A DNA stretch of 64,000 bases from assembly GCF_905475465.1 (NCBI RefSeq), contig NC_062258.1, forward strand, positions 248,001 to 312,000, written 5' to 3'. The notes beneath the pieces are model-generated. The model saw only the letters and a program-made list of their open reading frames with translations, was not told the origin of the DNA and did no database searches. Positions 56,225 to 64,000 of the stretch are shown one piece after another; within the stretch, counting starts at the first letter, position 1, and each line of letters begins with the position of its first letter. Position numbers and translations under genes: made by a program. This stretch comes from Pieris napi (lineage: Eukaryota; Arthropoda; Insecta; Lepidoptera; Pieridae).

Positions 56225-56844
56225 GTGATTAAAATATAATATGTATATATATATATTGACAGGAATGCGATAACACTTGAAATGTTTAATGTCTAAAGAA
56301 CTTTAAACTAACACTCCTCACGGTGTTAAAGAATTGTATTTGATATTGACCAAAATCTGCCTAAAAGTGATTTTAGTCTGTAAAAATGTTTTATAAACCT
56401 TGTACATGCCCTAAATATATAAATTTAGGAATAAACTAAAAATAAAGTAGTGTTATGAAAAAAATTAAAATAATCAATGTAAACTTGTTATATCAGACTA
56501 TGCCATCAATGCCACATCTAGTAAAAACTCAAATTCGTACATCCGTGTTTTGCTTGGTTGACTGATCAAGTTTATTATGTCTACCCACATTTTTGGTGCT
56601 GTTCTGTTTTGTTATTTTATATATGTACCTACATCTGTGCGCTCTAATTTCTAATTTTTAATCTTAGTTTTAAATATGTGTTTCTCAGTAAGTGAATTTT
56701 GTATGCAATTCTTATGAGAAATAAAGTTATTCTTAAACCTTAAAAACGATAAGCAACGAACATTCCTTTCTACAAGGAATCAAAGATATAAATAAGAGTT
56801 TTTAAACATATATTTAACACGATTAAATTATATAATTCCATTTC

Positions 56845-56846
56845 AG
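56845..56846 (+). promoter_or_regulatory. Env splice acceptor
   Basis: ATTCCATTTCAG ends at 56846, just before the env frame. Its phase fits the leader donor at 46246 (two bases from the leader exon, one from here). Spliced subgenomic env RNA is established for gypsy-type errantiviruses. Confidence 0.65.
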
Positions 56847-56850
56847 CGCT

Positions 56851-58605
56851 ATGGGTGAGGTGCACACATCCTCTGGTTTTATTGAACCACTCCCTTCTAG
56901 TTCCGGCATCCTTTTCGATGGTTTGGGTAAAATAAAAAAAAAAAAGGGACAACTAGATATAATTAATTACATTAATATTTCCTATATCGGCCCTCATCTA
57001 TATAATTTAAATGGTGTATTTACCACTCTGGAAGAGATATGCAAACGTGCTAATTATCAGCCCTGCGAGAACACCCTGTCTTCCTTACTGGTTCGCTTTG
57101 AAGATATTAAAAGTGAATTCAATTCTATATCTCATCTTATTTCTAATCGTAATAAACGCTCAGCATGGTTTGGCGCTATCGGTATCGCATTTCGGCATAT
57201 TTTTGGAACTCTTGACGAAAACGATGCAATAAAATATGATCAGGCTATAGAGTCCATTCAGAAAGATGAGAAAATCCTTGCCAAATTAATTAAAGAAAAT
57301 ATTTTAGTAACAACAAATACATTAAACTCTTTTAAGGAAACGATAAAGCAACTTGAACTAAATGAAGAAAAATTAAATAAAAATATTTACCAATTCTTTT
57401 CTAAATATGAAAATGTAACAAATAAACTTATCATAAACTCTAGCATAAATTCAATTATTAGTAACTTAGAAAGTTCTTTACTTACTATGTCATTCCAAGT
57501 ACAAGACCTTATTAATGGTATTCTATTTGCCAGTCAAAATGTATTTCATCCTAATATTTTATCTCCTTCTCAACTTTACAAAGAACTTGTAAACAACATC
57601 AGACATTTGCCGGAAGATACATATATTCCTGTACCCTTAGATTTAAGTAATATTCATTTAATTTTAAGTATTTCTAGTGTAGCCTGTTATTATTATAATC
57701 ATAAATTAGTATTCATATTACAAATCCCTTTAGTAACTAGAGAAACATACGTGTTATACAAAACCTTAGCTATACCAATACCACACAATATGAATGAACC
57801 GAATTCTTTTAGTTTTATTCTACCAAATAATCCATATATTGCTATTTCTAATGATAAGAATGATTATTGTATTTTTGATAATTTAAGAAAATGTAGCCTT
57901 GTAAACTCTGAGCTCTATATCTGCGAAACTCGGGCAATCCTTTCGACCAGTGGCAACCCTACGTGTGAAACAGAACTGTTGAAAAACCCTCATAGTTCAC
58001 TACCACAGCAATGCATAACGAAAACGCACATTGGACCACTTGATGCATGGGAACCTCTTACAAATAACAGATGGGTGTTTATCCAATCACATCGAAATAA
58101 GATCTCTATAGATTGTGGTGCAAATGGCCTATCTGAAACCACAGTATTTGGTACAGGTATACTTAGGATACCTAAACATTGCACTGTATTCACAAGAACA
58201 ATGAAGATAAAAGCTTACAAAAACTTCAAGGTTAATATTACCACACCTATACTGGATTTCACGTTGAAAAACGATTCTGGCTGTAATATGATTCCCGAAA
58301 TTAAAAGTGAACTCAGTTCCGACTATAAGACGCCGAAGGTCATAGATTTAAATAAATTAAAACTTAACAGTGAAAGTGAAATGAAAGAACTAGACAATTT
58401 AATTAATAAGGAACCTTTTATTGTAAAATTCCAAACTCATTACACAGTGTCTGTAATCTTTATTTTTATTATTGCTATTATACTACTAGCTTATAAGTTA
58501 GTTTATTGTATTAAGTTAAGGAAAAATGTTAAACTCCAAAAAACCACTGAACCAGAAGATGTGGAAATGAATGTAAGCCCTGCTCCTCTTAGACATCTAT
58601 CTTAG
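56851..58605 (+). CDS. env: Errantivirus envelope protein, baculovirus F-type fusion family
   Basis: 584 codons, intact. A furin-type site RNKR at residues 100-103 is followed by a Gly/Ala/Phe-rich segment that fits the fusion peptide of F-like proteins. Next come a helical heptad region (about 120-230), a Cys-rich ectodomain (about 340-470), one transmembrane helix (about 533-547) and a short cytoplasmic tail of some 37 residues. The family mediates membrane fusion. The N-terminus lacks a signal peptide; the leader exon at 46211-46245 probably supplies it. Acceptor at 56846, 3' LTR 58 bp after the stop. Confidence 0.85.
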   Translation: MGEVHTSSGFIEPLPSSSGILFDGLGKIKKKKGQLDIINYINISYIGPHLYNLNGVFTTLEEICKRANYQPCENTLSSLLVRFEDIKSEFNSISHLISNRNKRSAWFGAIGIAFRHIFGTLDENDAIKYDQAIESIQKDEKILAKLIKENILVTTNTLNSFKETIKQLELNEEKLNKNIYQFFSKYENVTNKLIINSSINSIISNLESSLLTMSFQVQDLINGILFASQNVFHPNILSPSQLYKELVNNIRHLPEDTYIPVPLDLSNIHLILSISSVACYYYNHKLVFILQIPLVTRETYVLYKTLAIPIPHNMNEPNSFSFILPNNPYIAISNDKNDYCIFDNLRKCSLVNSELYICETRAILSTSGNPTCETELLKNPHSSLPQQCITKTHIGPLDAWEPLTNNRWVFIQSHRNKISIDCGANGLSETTVFGTGILRIPKHCTVFTRTMKIKAYKNFKVNITTPILDFTLKNDSGCNMIPEIKSELSSDYKTPKVIDLNKLKLNSESEMKELDNLINKEPFIVKFQTHYTVSVIFIFIIAIILLAYKLVYCIKLRKNVKLQKTTEPEDVEMNVSPAPLRHLS

Positions 58606-58654
58606 TTTGAATACTCTCCGAAAATTCAGTTATATCCCTGAATTTCGGTCTTAT

Positions 58655-58663
58655 GCGAGGGGT
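58655..58663 (+). promoter_or_regulatory. Errantivirus polypurine tract
   Basis: GCGAGGGGT directly before the 3' LTR, the expected position for plus-strand priming; short compared with most. Confidence 0.6.
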
Positions 58664-58874
58664 TGTTATACCCTTAATATGTAGGAGTAATGGCTGACCT
58701 CTTGATTATCTAAATATGCCAAGTAATCGAAAGGAAAGCATATAAGCATAGCAAGCGGGAGCAGGGTCAGTCTTTATTCGGTATCCATTAAGGTTACACC
58801 TCTGTATTCTATTACTAAATCTAAATAAAATCATTTTGTTTTTTAAAAAGGTTATTTTAAGAACCCATATAACA
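58664..58874 (+). repeat. Errantivirus 3' LTR
   Basis: 211 bp, identical to the 5' LTR; followed by the GAAC duplication (58875-58878). Confidence 0.97.
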
Positions 58875-59554
58875 GAACGAAGGTAAGAGGTAAGGAACGG
58901 GTGGTGCTCAGGTATGGACACCTGTATGCAAATGTTATCCCTCAAAGTTCGGGCTTTATAACTAATCGACTTAGTGTCGAGAAGCTTAGACAGGGTGGGC
59001 CATACGCCCTTGTCCCTAACATAAACGGGCGGGGGTGTTTTGATGCGATCCGCGGGGGCGGAGGGCGCAGGTTTGTCCGATTTGTCCGATAACAACGAAC
59101 TTAAATCCCTCTTCGGAGGGTTTGTCGGCTGCGTGGGCCTTTTCGCGGGTGGGCCGCCGTTAGCCGAACGCTTTTTCTTACGTCCGACGGTTTGGAATCC
59201 GTCGGATTCCGAGGATGATGAAAGAACGGCTTCGTCAACCGTTTCCGCCGGAGCGGATTGGGCCGACATTGCCGACAAAGGACGCGCTAGATCCGTCTCC
59301 CCATCGCTTGCGCTTCCCATTTCAGGGAGTGGTGAGCGCGAGCGCGAGCGAGCGCGGGATTGGTCGGTTGAGTTTAAACTATTTTTACGCGATGCCTTCG
59401 CGGAGGCATTTTTCCTCGTCTTACGCGGCGACGGAGACGGCGAACGGGGTGAGTCAGTACTTTCTGACTCGTAAAAAGCTTTAATGGCGTCAGGAAAACG
59501 CTCTTTTAAAAATGAAAGTATTTATTTAAATCGGGCGGTTGAACCTCGGACGCC
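58875..59554 (-). pseudogene. Jockey ORF1, N-terminal part
   Basis: ATG at 59554 (minus) starts MASEVQPPDLNKYF. A one-base shift near 59525 moves the frame to LKERFPDAIKAFYESESTDS, SPSPRKTRK and an Arg/Ser-rich stretch. A Ser/acidic region (SSSSESDGFQTVGRKKKRS) and YVRDKGVWPTLSKL follow. It breaks at 58875, the GAAC target of the LTR element, and resumes at 45828. Confidence 0.85.
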
Positions 59555-60310
59555 ATCCTGTATGCGGGAAGCAAGACAGTTTGGCGGCGAGTGTGTACCT
59601 ATAAGCCTACGTGTGTGAGTACCTAAGCTATGGTTTTCCCTAAGGTGTATGTGTCTCCGCTGGTGATAGCGGAGGTTCAACCCGGAGGTTTGGGTAAATA
59701 GAGCCCCCGCGGATGTGACAGGACCCGTCCAACAGTGGACCTGATTGAAGCCGGTTTCAAGAGAGTAGTTGGAGTGCCTACTCCCTAATAAGTGCCTACT
59801 AGGAGGCCCGGCTGCGCACAGGACTTGGAGGAAGCGGAGGGGCTGATTCGCGCCTTGAAAAAGGCACGGTGTATGCACCCCGGACAAAACACCCGCACAA
59901 GGCGTTAACCGTTCGATAACCGTTTGGCACCGTTAGGTGGCTATCGGACGGCCGCAGGTAAACCCGCGCTCATAAATTGCAGCCTTCAACACGATGTCCA
60001 ATCACCGAAGACGCGAAGCGACCAATGAGAAGGCAGCGAGCAGCAAGGGCAGCGGTCGGACAGCGCGTGCGCACTGTACAGCGGCAAGCGGCGATGACTC
60101 ACAGCGAGTGAGCGAGATGGCAGCAGGATGGCACGATGGCAGGAGCAGACGTCCGCACAGGTCGGCAGTCGGGCGCAGAGTGACTTTTGTGATCAATCCC
60201 GTTGGTTTCATTTATTGGAACGAAGTTCCTTATCGCGCGTTGTGAAAGGGGGCTAGACGGAAAAAATTCTTACGAAAAGTTGTCACGACACTTTTTTGCT
60301 ATTTGCTATT

Positions 60311-60417
60311 GAAATACATCGGTTCTCGTCCGATCACCTAAGTTAAGCAACATCGGGTGAGGTCAGTACTTGGATGGGTGACCGCCTGGGAACACCTCGT
60401 AATGTTGGTTTTTTTTT
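60311..60417 (+). pseudogene. 5S rRNA-derived sequence lacking its first 20 or so bases
   Basis: About 99 bases from GAAATACATCGGTTCTCGTC through CGATCACCTAAGTTAAGC, AGTACTTGGATGGGTGACC and GCCTGGGAACACC to TGTTGG follow the insect 5S rRNA. Nine T (60409-60417), a Pol III-type terminator, come next. The internal promoter region (boxes A, intermediate, C) is retained. The 5' stem strand is missing. It could be a truncated 5S gene, a 5S-headed SINE, or a 5S copy split by the Jockey element. Confidence 0.8.
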
Positions 60418-60592
60418 CGCAGCGATAAGTGAAAATTATTTTTGGAATCACTTAACTAAATTAGTCGTAGTAAACGTACACCAGAATCCCTTTACAATAA
60501 TAATTGCGGGGTCCCTAGTTTCCTTGCAATTTTTTTCAATACAATACCTTTAAAAAATATTCATTATAATAAATAAAAAAATAATGTTTTAG

Positions 60593-60735
60593 GAAAATGT
60601 CAAATTTCTGCGAATTCAAAAATTAGTGAACTATCACAACGAGAACAGCTTATACAAGGAGATGAACCAGATGAGACTAAATTAAAACATCTGAACCACG
60701 AAATACAAAATATGCATATTAATTGTGCCACTTAA
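60593..60735 (+). CDS. Candidate terminal exon, product unknown
   Basis: After acceptor AATGTTTTAG the frame is open for 47 codons to TAA 60733-60735: KCQISANSKISELSQREQLI, QGDEPDETKLKHLNHEIQ, NMHINCAT. The hydrophilic, Glu/Gln/Lys-rich composition suggests a coiled coil. I do not recognise the family. It may be the last exon of a host gene or a relic. Confidence 0.3.
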
Positions 60736-61018
60736 TTTATATTTTGGTTATTTTACTATTTAATCGCTGCGTAGCACAACGACATCATCCTTCTTCCTCT
60801 TTTAGATTCCTGGTCTCTTAAAACTTTAATAGACGATGAAATATTATTATTATTAAATATACTGTTATGATACCAATTAACATATAAATAATCGAAAGGC
60901 ACTTCGTTCCATCCGGGTGTCCCTTGACACCTCTCAAGTTATTTAATAATATAGAATAGACCGAATGAACATTATTAGTAATTATTCTTTATCTATTTTG
61001 TGATTCTTTTTCTCTTAA

Positions 61019-61140
61019 TAGGTGATCAGCCTTCTGTGCCTGACACACGCCGTCGATTTTTGGGCGTAAGGCATTCTGGTTTTCACATCATATTTTCCAT
61101 CACAGTACGTGCGAGGGTAATTCTTAAAAACCCAGCAATG
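61019..61140 (-). mobile_element. SINE-like fragment
   Basis: GGTGATCAGCCTTCTGTGCC, TGACACACGCCGTCGATTTT and CAGTACGTGCGAGGGTAATT in this order match, as I remember it, part of a very abundant lepidopteran short interspersed repeat, here in inverse orientation and truncated before its promoter head. Confidence 0.55.
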
Positions 61141-63300
61141 ACGATGAAGCCATGGCAATGTTGCAACATGTACAAAAGTTGTATATATGTAATTTGAACA
61201 TTTTACTATAATTGTACCAAACTATGTAAATTTTTCTATATTTTTTTGAGAAGCTCTTATCGATGAAATAGCATTCAATTCAAGTAGAAAAAACTAAAAT
61301 ACAATTTTATCAATAATTACGAAAATAAAAATCTCTTTTGAGCCCGCCCTATGCTATAAAAGGCAATTTCCTGTCGTCAGTGTAATTAATAATCCAGTAT
61401 TATGATGTTGCGATGACATCGTCTATTATATTGTTATAATATCGTATCGTATTGGCACGTGGACGGAAATATTCCCTTGAGTTGGGGTTCTGTGGTTCTA
61501 GCTTCGGATCAGAGATGGCGATAGTAGCTTTATTTGTGCCTTATTAGAATTTAGTACCTTTGTATTCATTATTTACAATATTTTGTAGTTTTCAGACATT
61601 TTAAGAAAAAGGACAGTCTAAATTTACCTTAAATGTAGAGAGCGAATTGTATTATATTTAAAAAAGCACATTTGTCTGATAATATTATTATTATAGTGGC
61701 TCTAAACATTTCACCAAGTATCAAGAACAATAAATGTAAAAAATACCTTATCCTGCCTATTCAGTTTGTTTAAATTATATAATATATAAACTAGATATAA
61801 TAACATTAACAAATTTAATCAACATCAATATTAAAAAGTAAAAAAAAGTATACGAAAATGCTTGTTTATAATATCCAAAGATGGCGCTATAAGTCGCATT
61901 CTAACGAATGATATTATATAGCAAAATATTAACTTAATAGTTTATTACATTTTCTATGATATATTATTTCAAATCCCTGGTCTAAATACATTAAATAATT
62001 GAATGTTTCAAATGCTACTTAAGTCATTCTTTGTGCAACGTCCATAGGAGCAATTTTTTACGAATATTTTATTTTTAATAACTGTATATAGATACTTGGT
62101 GACGTTTATACTGAAGAAAATTTCAAATAAAAGTAATAATTTTTCTGTTCAAAACTCTATTCTACCCAAGCTTTATAAATCGCCAAGAATCAACACAATA
62201 CCGTCTAATGTTAAAATATATTGCCCACGTTTAAAAATTCAAAGGATTCACATTCGCAACGCATCGTCGGGCCTATTTGAAATCGGGCAATTTGGTAATG
62301 ACCAACCATTAACCACAAAAAATATAACTTGATATAACAAGAATGAGACAATAAAATGCGAATTATACGTTCAGTTTTTTACCAAAGGCTCACGCGTGGC
62401 CGGCACGTGATAGAAAATATTAAAACTGGTGTTAGTTCTGACACGCGGACTTTACCACCAATAAATAGAAAATCTTGTAGCCCTATTGTCATAAACTCAA
62501 AGCGGTAACACTCTAAAACCTACCTTATTCCACGGACATACGGTTTACTGCAGTTTTAATGCGTCTGTACCGTTAGAGGGCGTTGAAAAGAACATTCTAT
62601 TTTTTGACGAATACAGTTGTGAATAAGTCTGGGGTGGTAATATAAAATTAGGGTTATCCTCAATGGTCTAAATACCGCCCCCGACGGTTATCGAATAATG
62701 CTATTTTGATTGCAGAAGTGCCGGCTAGTGCGGACGTATAATGAATCTTTTTCGTTACTTCAAAGGTTTGAGGAATGAGAAATTTCTAATATTCAGGCCA
62801 CGCAATATTTGAAAATGGATTTGTAATATATTTTCTTACTTTACACACTTTAAGCGGGGAGTTAGATTTTTTATGGAATGAAATGTAGGTAGATCCAAGT
62901 GAGTGCAACAGACTTAATAACACATTTCGTACATGATTATTGAATATCATTATTTATCTTGAATGCAATATGCACTTCAAATAATAGGGCGTGACCTACT
63001 ACACCTATAAAGTTTTAGAAAGTACCTTCAATTAATTCCTTTGAAAAGGACTGAAAAAGTTCTGGGAACCGGAAATAAAATCTGCAACAAAAACTTTATC
63101 AAAATCAGCGATATATACAAATAATGATAGGTATTACACGCACTACAATCTAATTAATAAACAAACTATCCTTTAAAAACAAACACGGCCCTATAGGACC
63201 CCAATATCAGACTTAGTTTGCTTATTATCAATGTTTCCAGGAGTTTTATCAGTTTTATCTCGCGCAAATATTCTTGCTTGTTCCATCTACACGATTAAAA
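61141..63300. other. AT-rich DNA with no supportable gene
   Basis: One ORF of 78 codons (62096-62332) has no start context, domain or splice sites that I trust. A slightly GC-richer patch at 62540-62740 may be a repeat fragment. Nothing else is seen. Confidence 0.35.
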
Positions 63301-63312
63301 AAGCAATGTCAT

Positions 63313-63425
63313 ACCTCATTAGAGCTTGAAACTGCGACAAATCCGTTGGAATTGGGACGTCTGCAGTGCTACAGTCGCCCGACACACGGCCGCTGACTGC
63401 GCCCGACACTTCCTCGTTAATTATT
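63313..63425 (-). CDS. Weak candidate exon, product unknown
   Basis: Minus-strand frame EEVSGAVSGRVSGDCSTADV and then PIPTDLSQFQALMR, with a good donor (GTATGA from about 63315) but no convincing acceptor. The composition is exon-like and the GC content is locally high. Function unknown. Confidence 0.2.
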
Positions 63426-64000
63426 AAATGACTTGATGTTTTTTGATTTTAGATTTTCCAAATCGAAAAGAATGTATGACAAATTGCTGAGACACCAACC
63501 AGTGTGAGTGATCACTATCTGCTTTCACTGTTAAAGACCATAGTGAAAGCCTTTGATTATAACCAACATAGTTTTATGTTGATTGTAATCACCAGCTTGA
63601 AGTTCATTTTTGTTACTTAATAAACAAAATATATCTAAGTTAGCTGTTCGAAATACATTATATTATGTATTAATTTTATAAAAAATGATGAGGGTGATGC
63701 AAAATATTTACGCACGGCCGATCGACACATTTTTTGATAGTCATGGTTGAGATTCTGTCGGGTTACGTGTTCTCGTGCATCTAGCATTTTTAATTTGGAT
63801 AGTACACATATACTTTTTGTTGATTACAGATACGTCCACTATTTAAAATTAGTATATAGTGAGTGGTTAGTGCGTGTTTAAGAACTATTGTGAGGCAAGG
63901 TATCAATTATCATCAGTCTAATCTCTTTTTGTGCCCATACTAAAACTAATCCCAAATCCTTACGGCTGATATTATTGTGTGCCTATCTTTCTGTAAGGAG

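Larger units (their letters stand above)
52300..56752 (+). mobile_element. Intact CR1/Jockey-group LINE nested between pol and env
   Basis: Two intact ORFs (52548-53285 and 53351-56224) with a 5' UTR and a 500 bp 3' UTR ending AATAAAGTTATTCTTAAACC. The boundaries are approximate; I could not fix a target duplication. It lies in the same orientation as the host element, within the intron that would be removed to make env mRNA. It must be younger than the errantivirus insertion or have entered with it. Confidence 0.8.
45829..58874 (+). mobile_element. Errantivirus-like Ty3/gypsy element with env, carrying a nested LINE
   Basis: Two 211 bp LTRs (TGTTATACCC...CATATAACA) that are identical at every position, with the 4 bp duplication GAAC outside (45825-45828 and 58875-58878). 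Order: LTR, tRNA-Leu primer site, leader with splice donor, gag, frameshift site, pol (protease, RT, RNase H, integrase), nested LINE (about 52.3-56.75 kb), splice acceptor, env, purine tract, LTR. This is the layout of insect endogenous retroviruses. Identical LTRs mean a very young insertion. The one visible coding lesion is TAA 47183 at the end of gag. Confidence 0.95.
42729..60000 (-). mobile_element. Jockey-clade LINE, interrupted by the errantivirus and internally deleted
   Basis: Runs on the minus strand from a 5' UTR near 60000 to a poly(A) tail seen as 19 T (42729-42747). ORF1 is split by the 13 kb LTR element at 45829-58874. ORF2 lost its endonuclease C-terminus and RT N-terminus. 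The 5' limit is approximate; GC-rich non-coding DNA extends to about 60240. Confidence 0.85.

Noticed and set aside
58706..59320. A continuous 204-codon ORF
   Set aside because: Its last third is read from the inverse strand of the 3' LTR; only the part above 58875 is Jockey ORF1.
60311..60417. Functional 5S rRNA gene
   Set aside because: The first 20 or so bases, which form one strand of the closing helix, are missing.
62096..62332. 78-codon ORF
   Set aside because: No usable start context, domain or splice partner; consistent with chance in this composition.

Overview
The window reads as insect nuclear DNA, most likely from a moth or butterfly. It is AT-rich and intron-bearing, has no bacterial operons, and carries transposon families common in Lepidoptera (Jockey, I, CR1-like and RTE non-LTR elements, Ty1/copia, Ty3/gypsy with an envelope gene, Tc1, pogo, piggyBac-type MITEs). 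Most of the 64 kb is transposable element, several nested inside one another. No complete host gene is visible. What remains of host genes is fragments: exons of a Pins/LGN-type TPR protein (8.3-12.0 kb, minus), one exon of the spliceosomal helicase Aquarius (23.8 kb, minus), and a few unidentified exon-like segments. The two recognisable genes both carry lesions. Dense nested retroelements with decayed host exons would suit heterochromatin or a female-limited W chromosome; that is inference.

Layout. 1-3.2 kb: non-LTR reverse transcriptase (RT) remnants, one exon-like segment and repeat modules. 3.3-8.1 kb: a nearly complete CR1/Jockey-group element with one nonsense codon in ORF2. 8.3-12.0 kb: Pins exons, one split by a 2.7 kb terminal-inverted-repeat element. 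12.3-21.8 kb: truncated LINEs, a 633 bp MITE and a pogo-like element that has lost its catalytic domain. 21.9-23.5 kb: a Tc1 element with precise TA duplications. 23.7-23.9 kb: the Aquarius exon. 25.8-31.3 kb: a full-length I-clade element with a 13 bp target duplication. 31.6-36.4 kb: an internally deleted RTE element split by a copia element. 37-42.7 kb: an unidentified ORF, a TTAA-flanked MITE, an RTE remnant, an unidentified transposon-type ORF and the 3' part of a gypsy pol followed by an array of short hairpins.

42.7-60 kb is a three-level nest: a minus-strand Jockey element, interrupted in ORF1 by a plus-strand errantivirus-like element (45829-58874), which itself holds an intact CR1/Jockey-group LINE between pol and env. 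The errantivirus has two identical 211 bp LTRs, a 4 bp target duplication, a tRNA-Leu primer site, gag, pol and an F-type env. Its expression signals can be read directly. A short leader exon looks like an env signal peptide that splices in frame to an acceptor just before env. A U UUA AAC slippery heptamer with a downstream hairpin joins the gag and pol frames. A 27 bp minisatellite encodes a Ser/Thr-rich linker before the protease. A 5S rRNA-derived fragment lies just beyond the 5' end of the Jockey element at 60.3 kb. The last 3.5 kb holds a SINE-like fragment and otherwise featureless AT-rich DNA.
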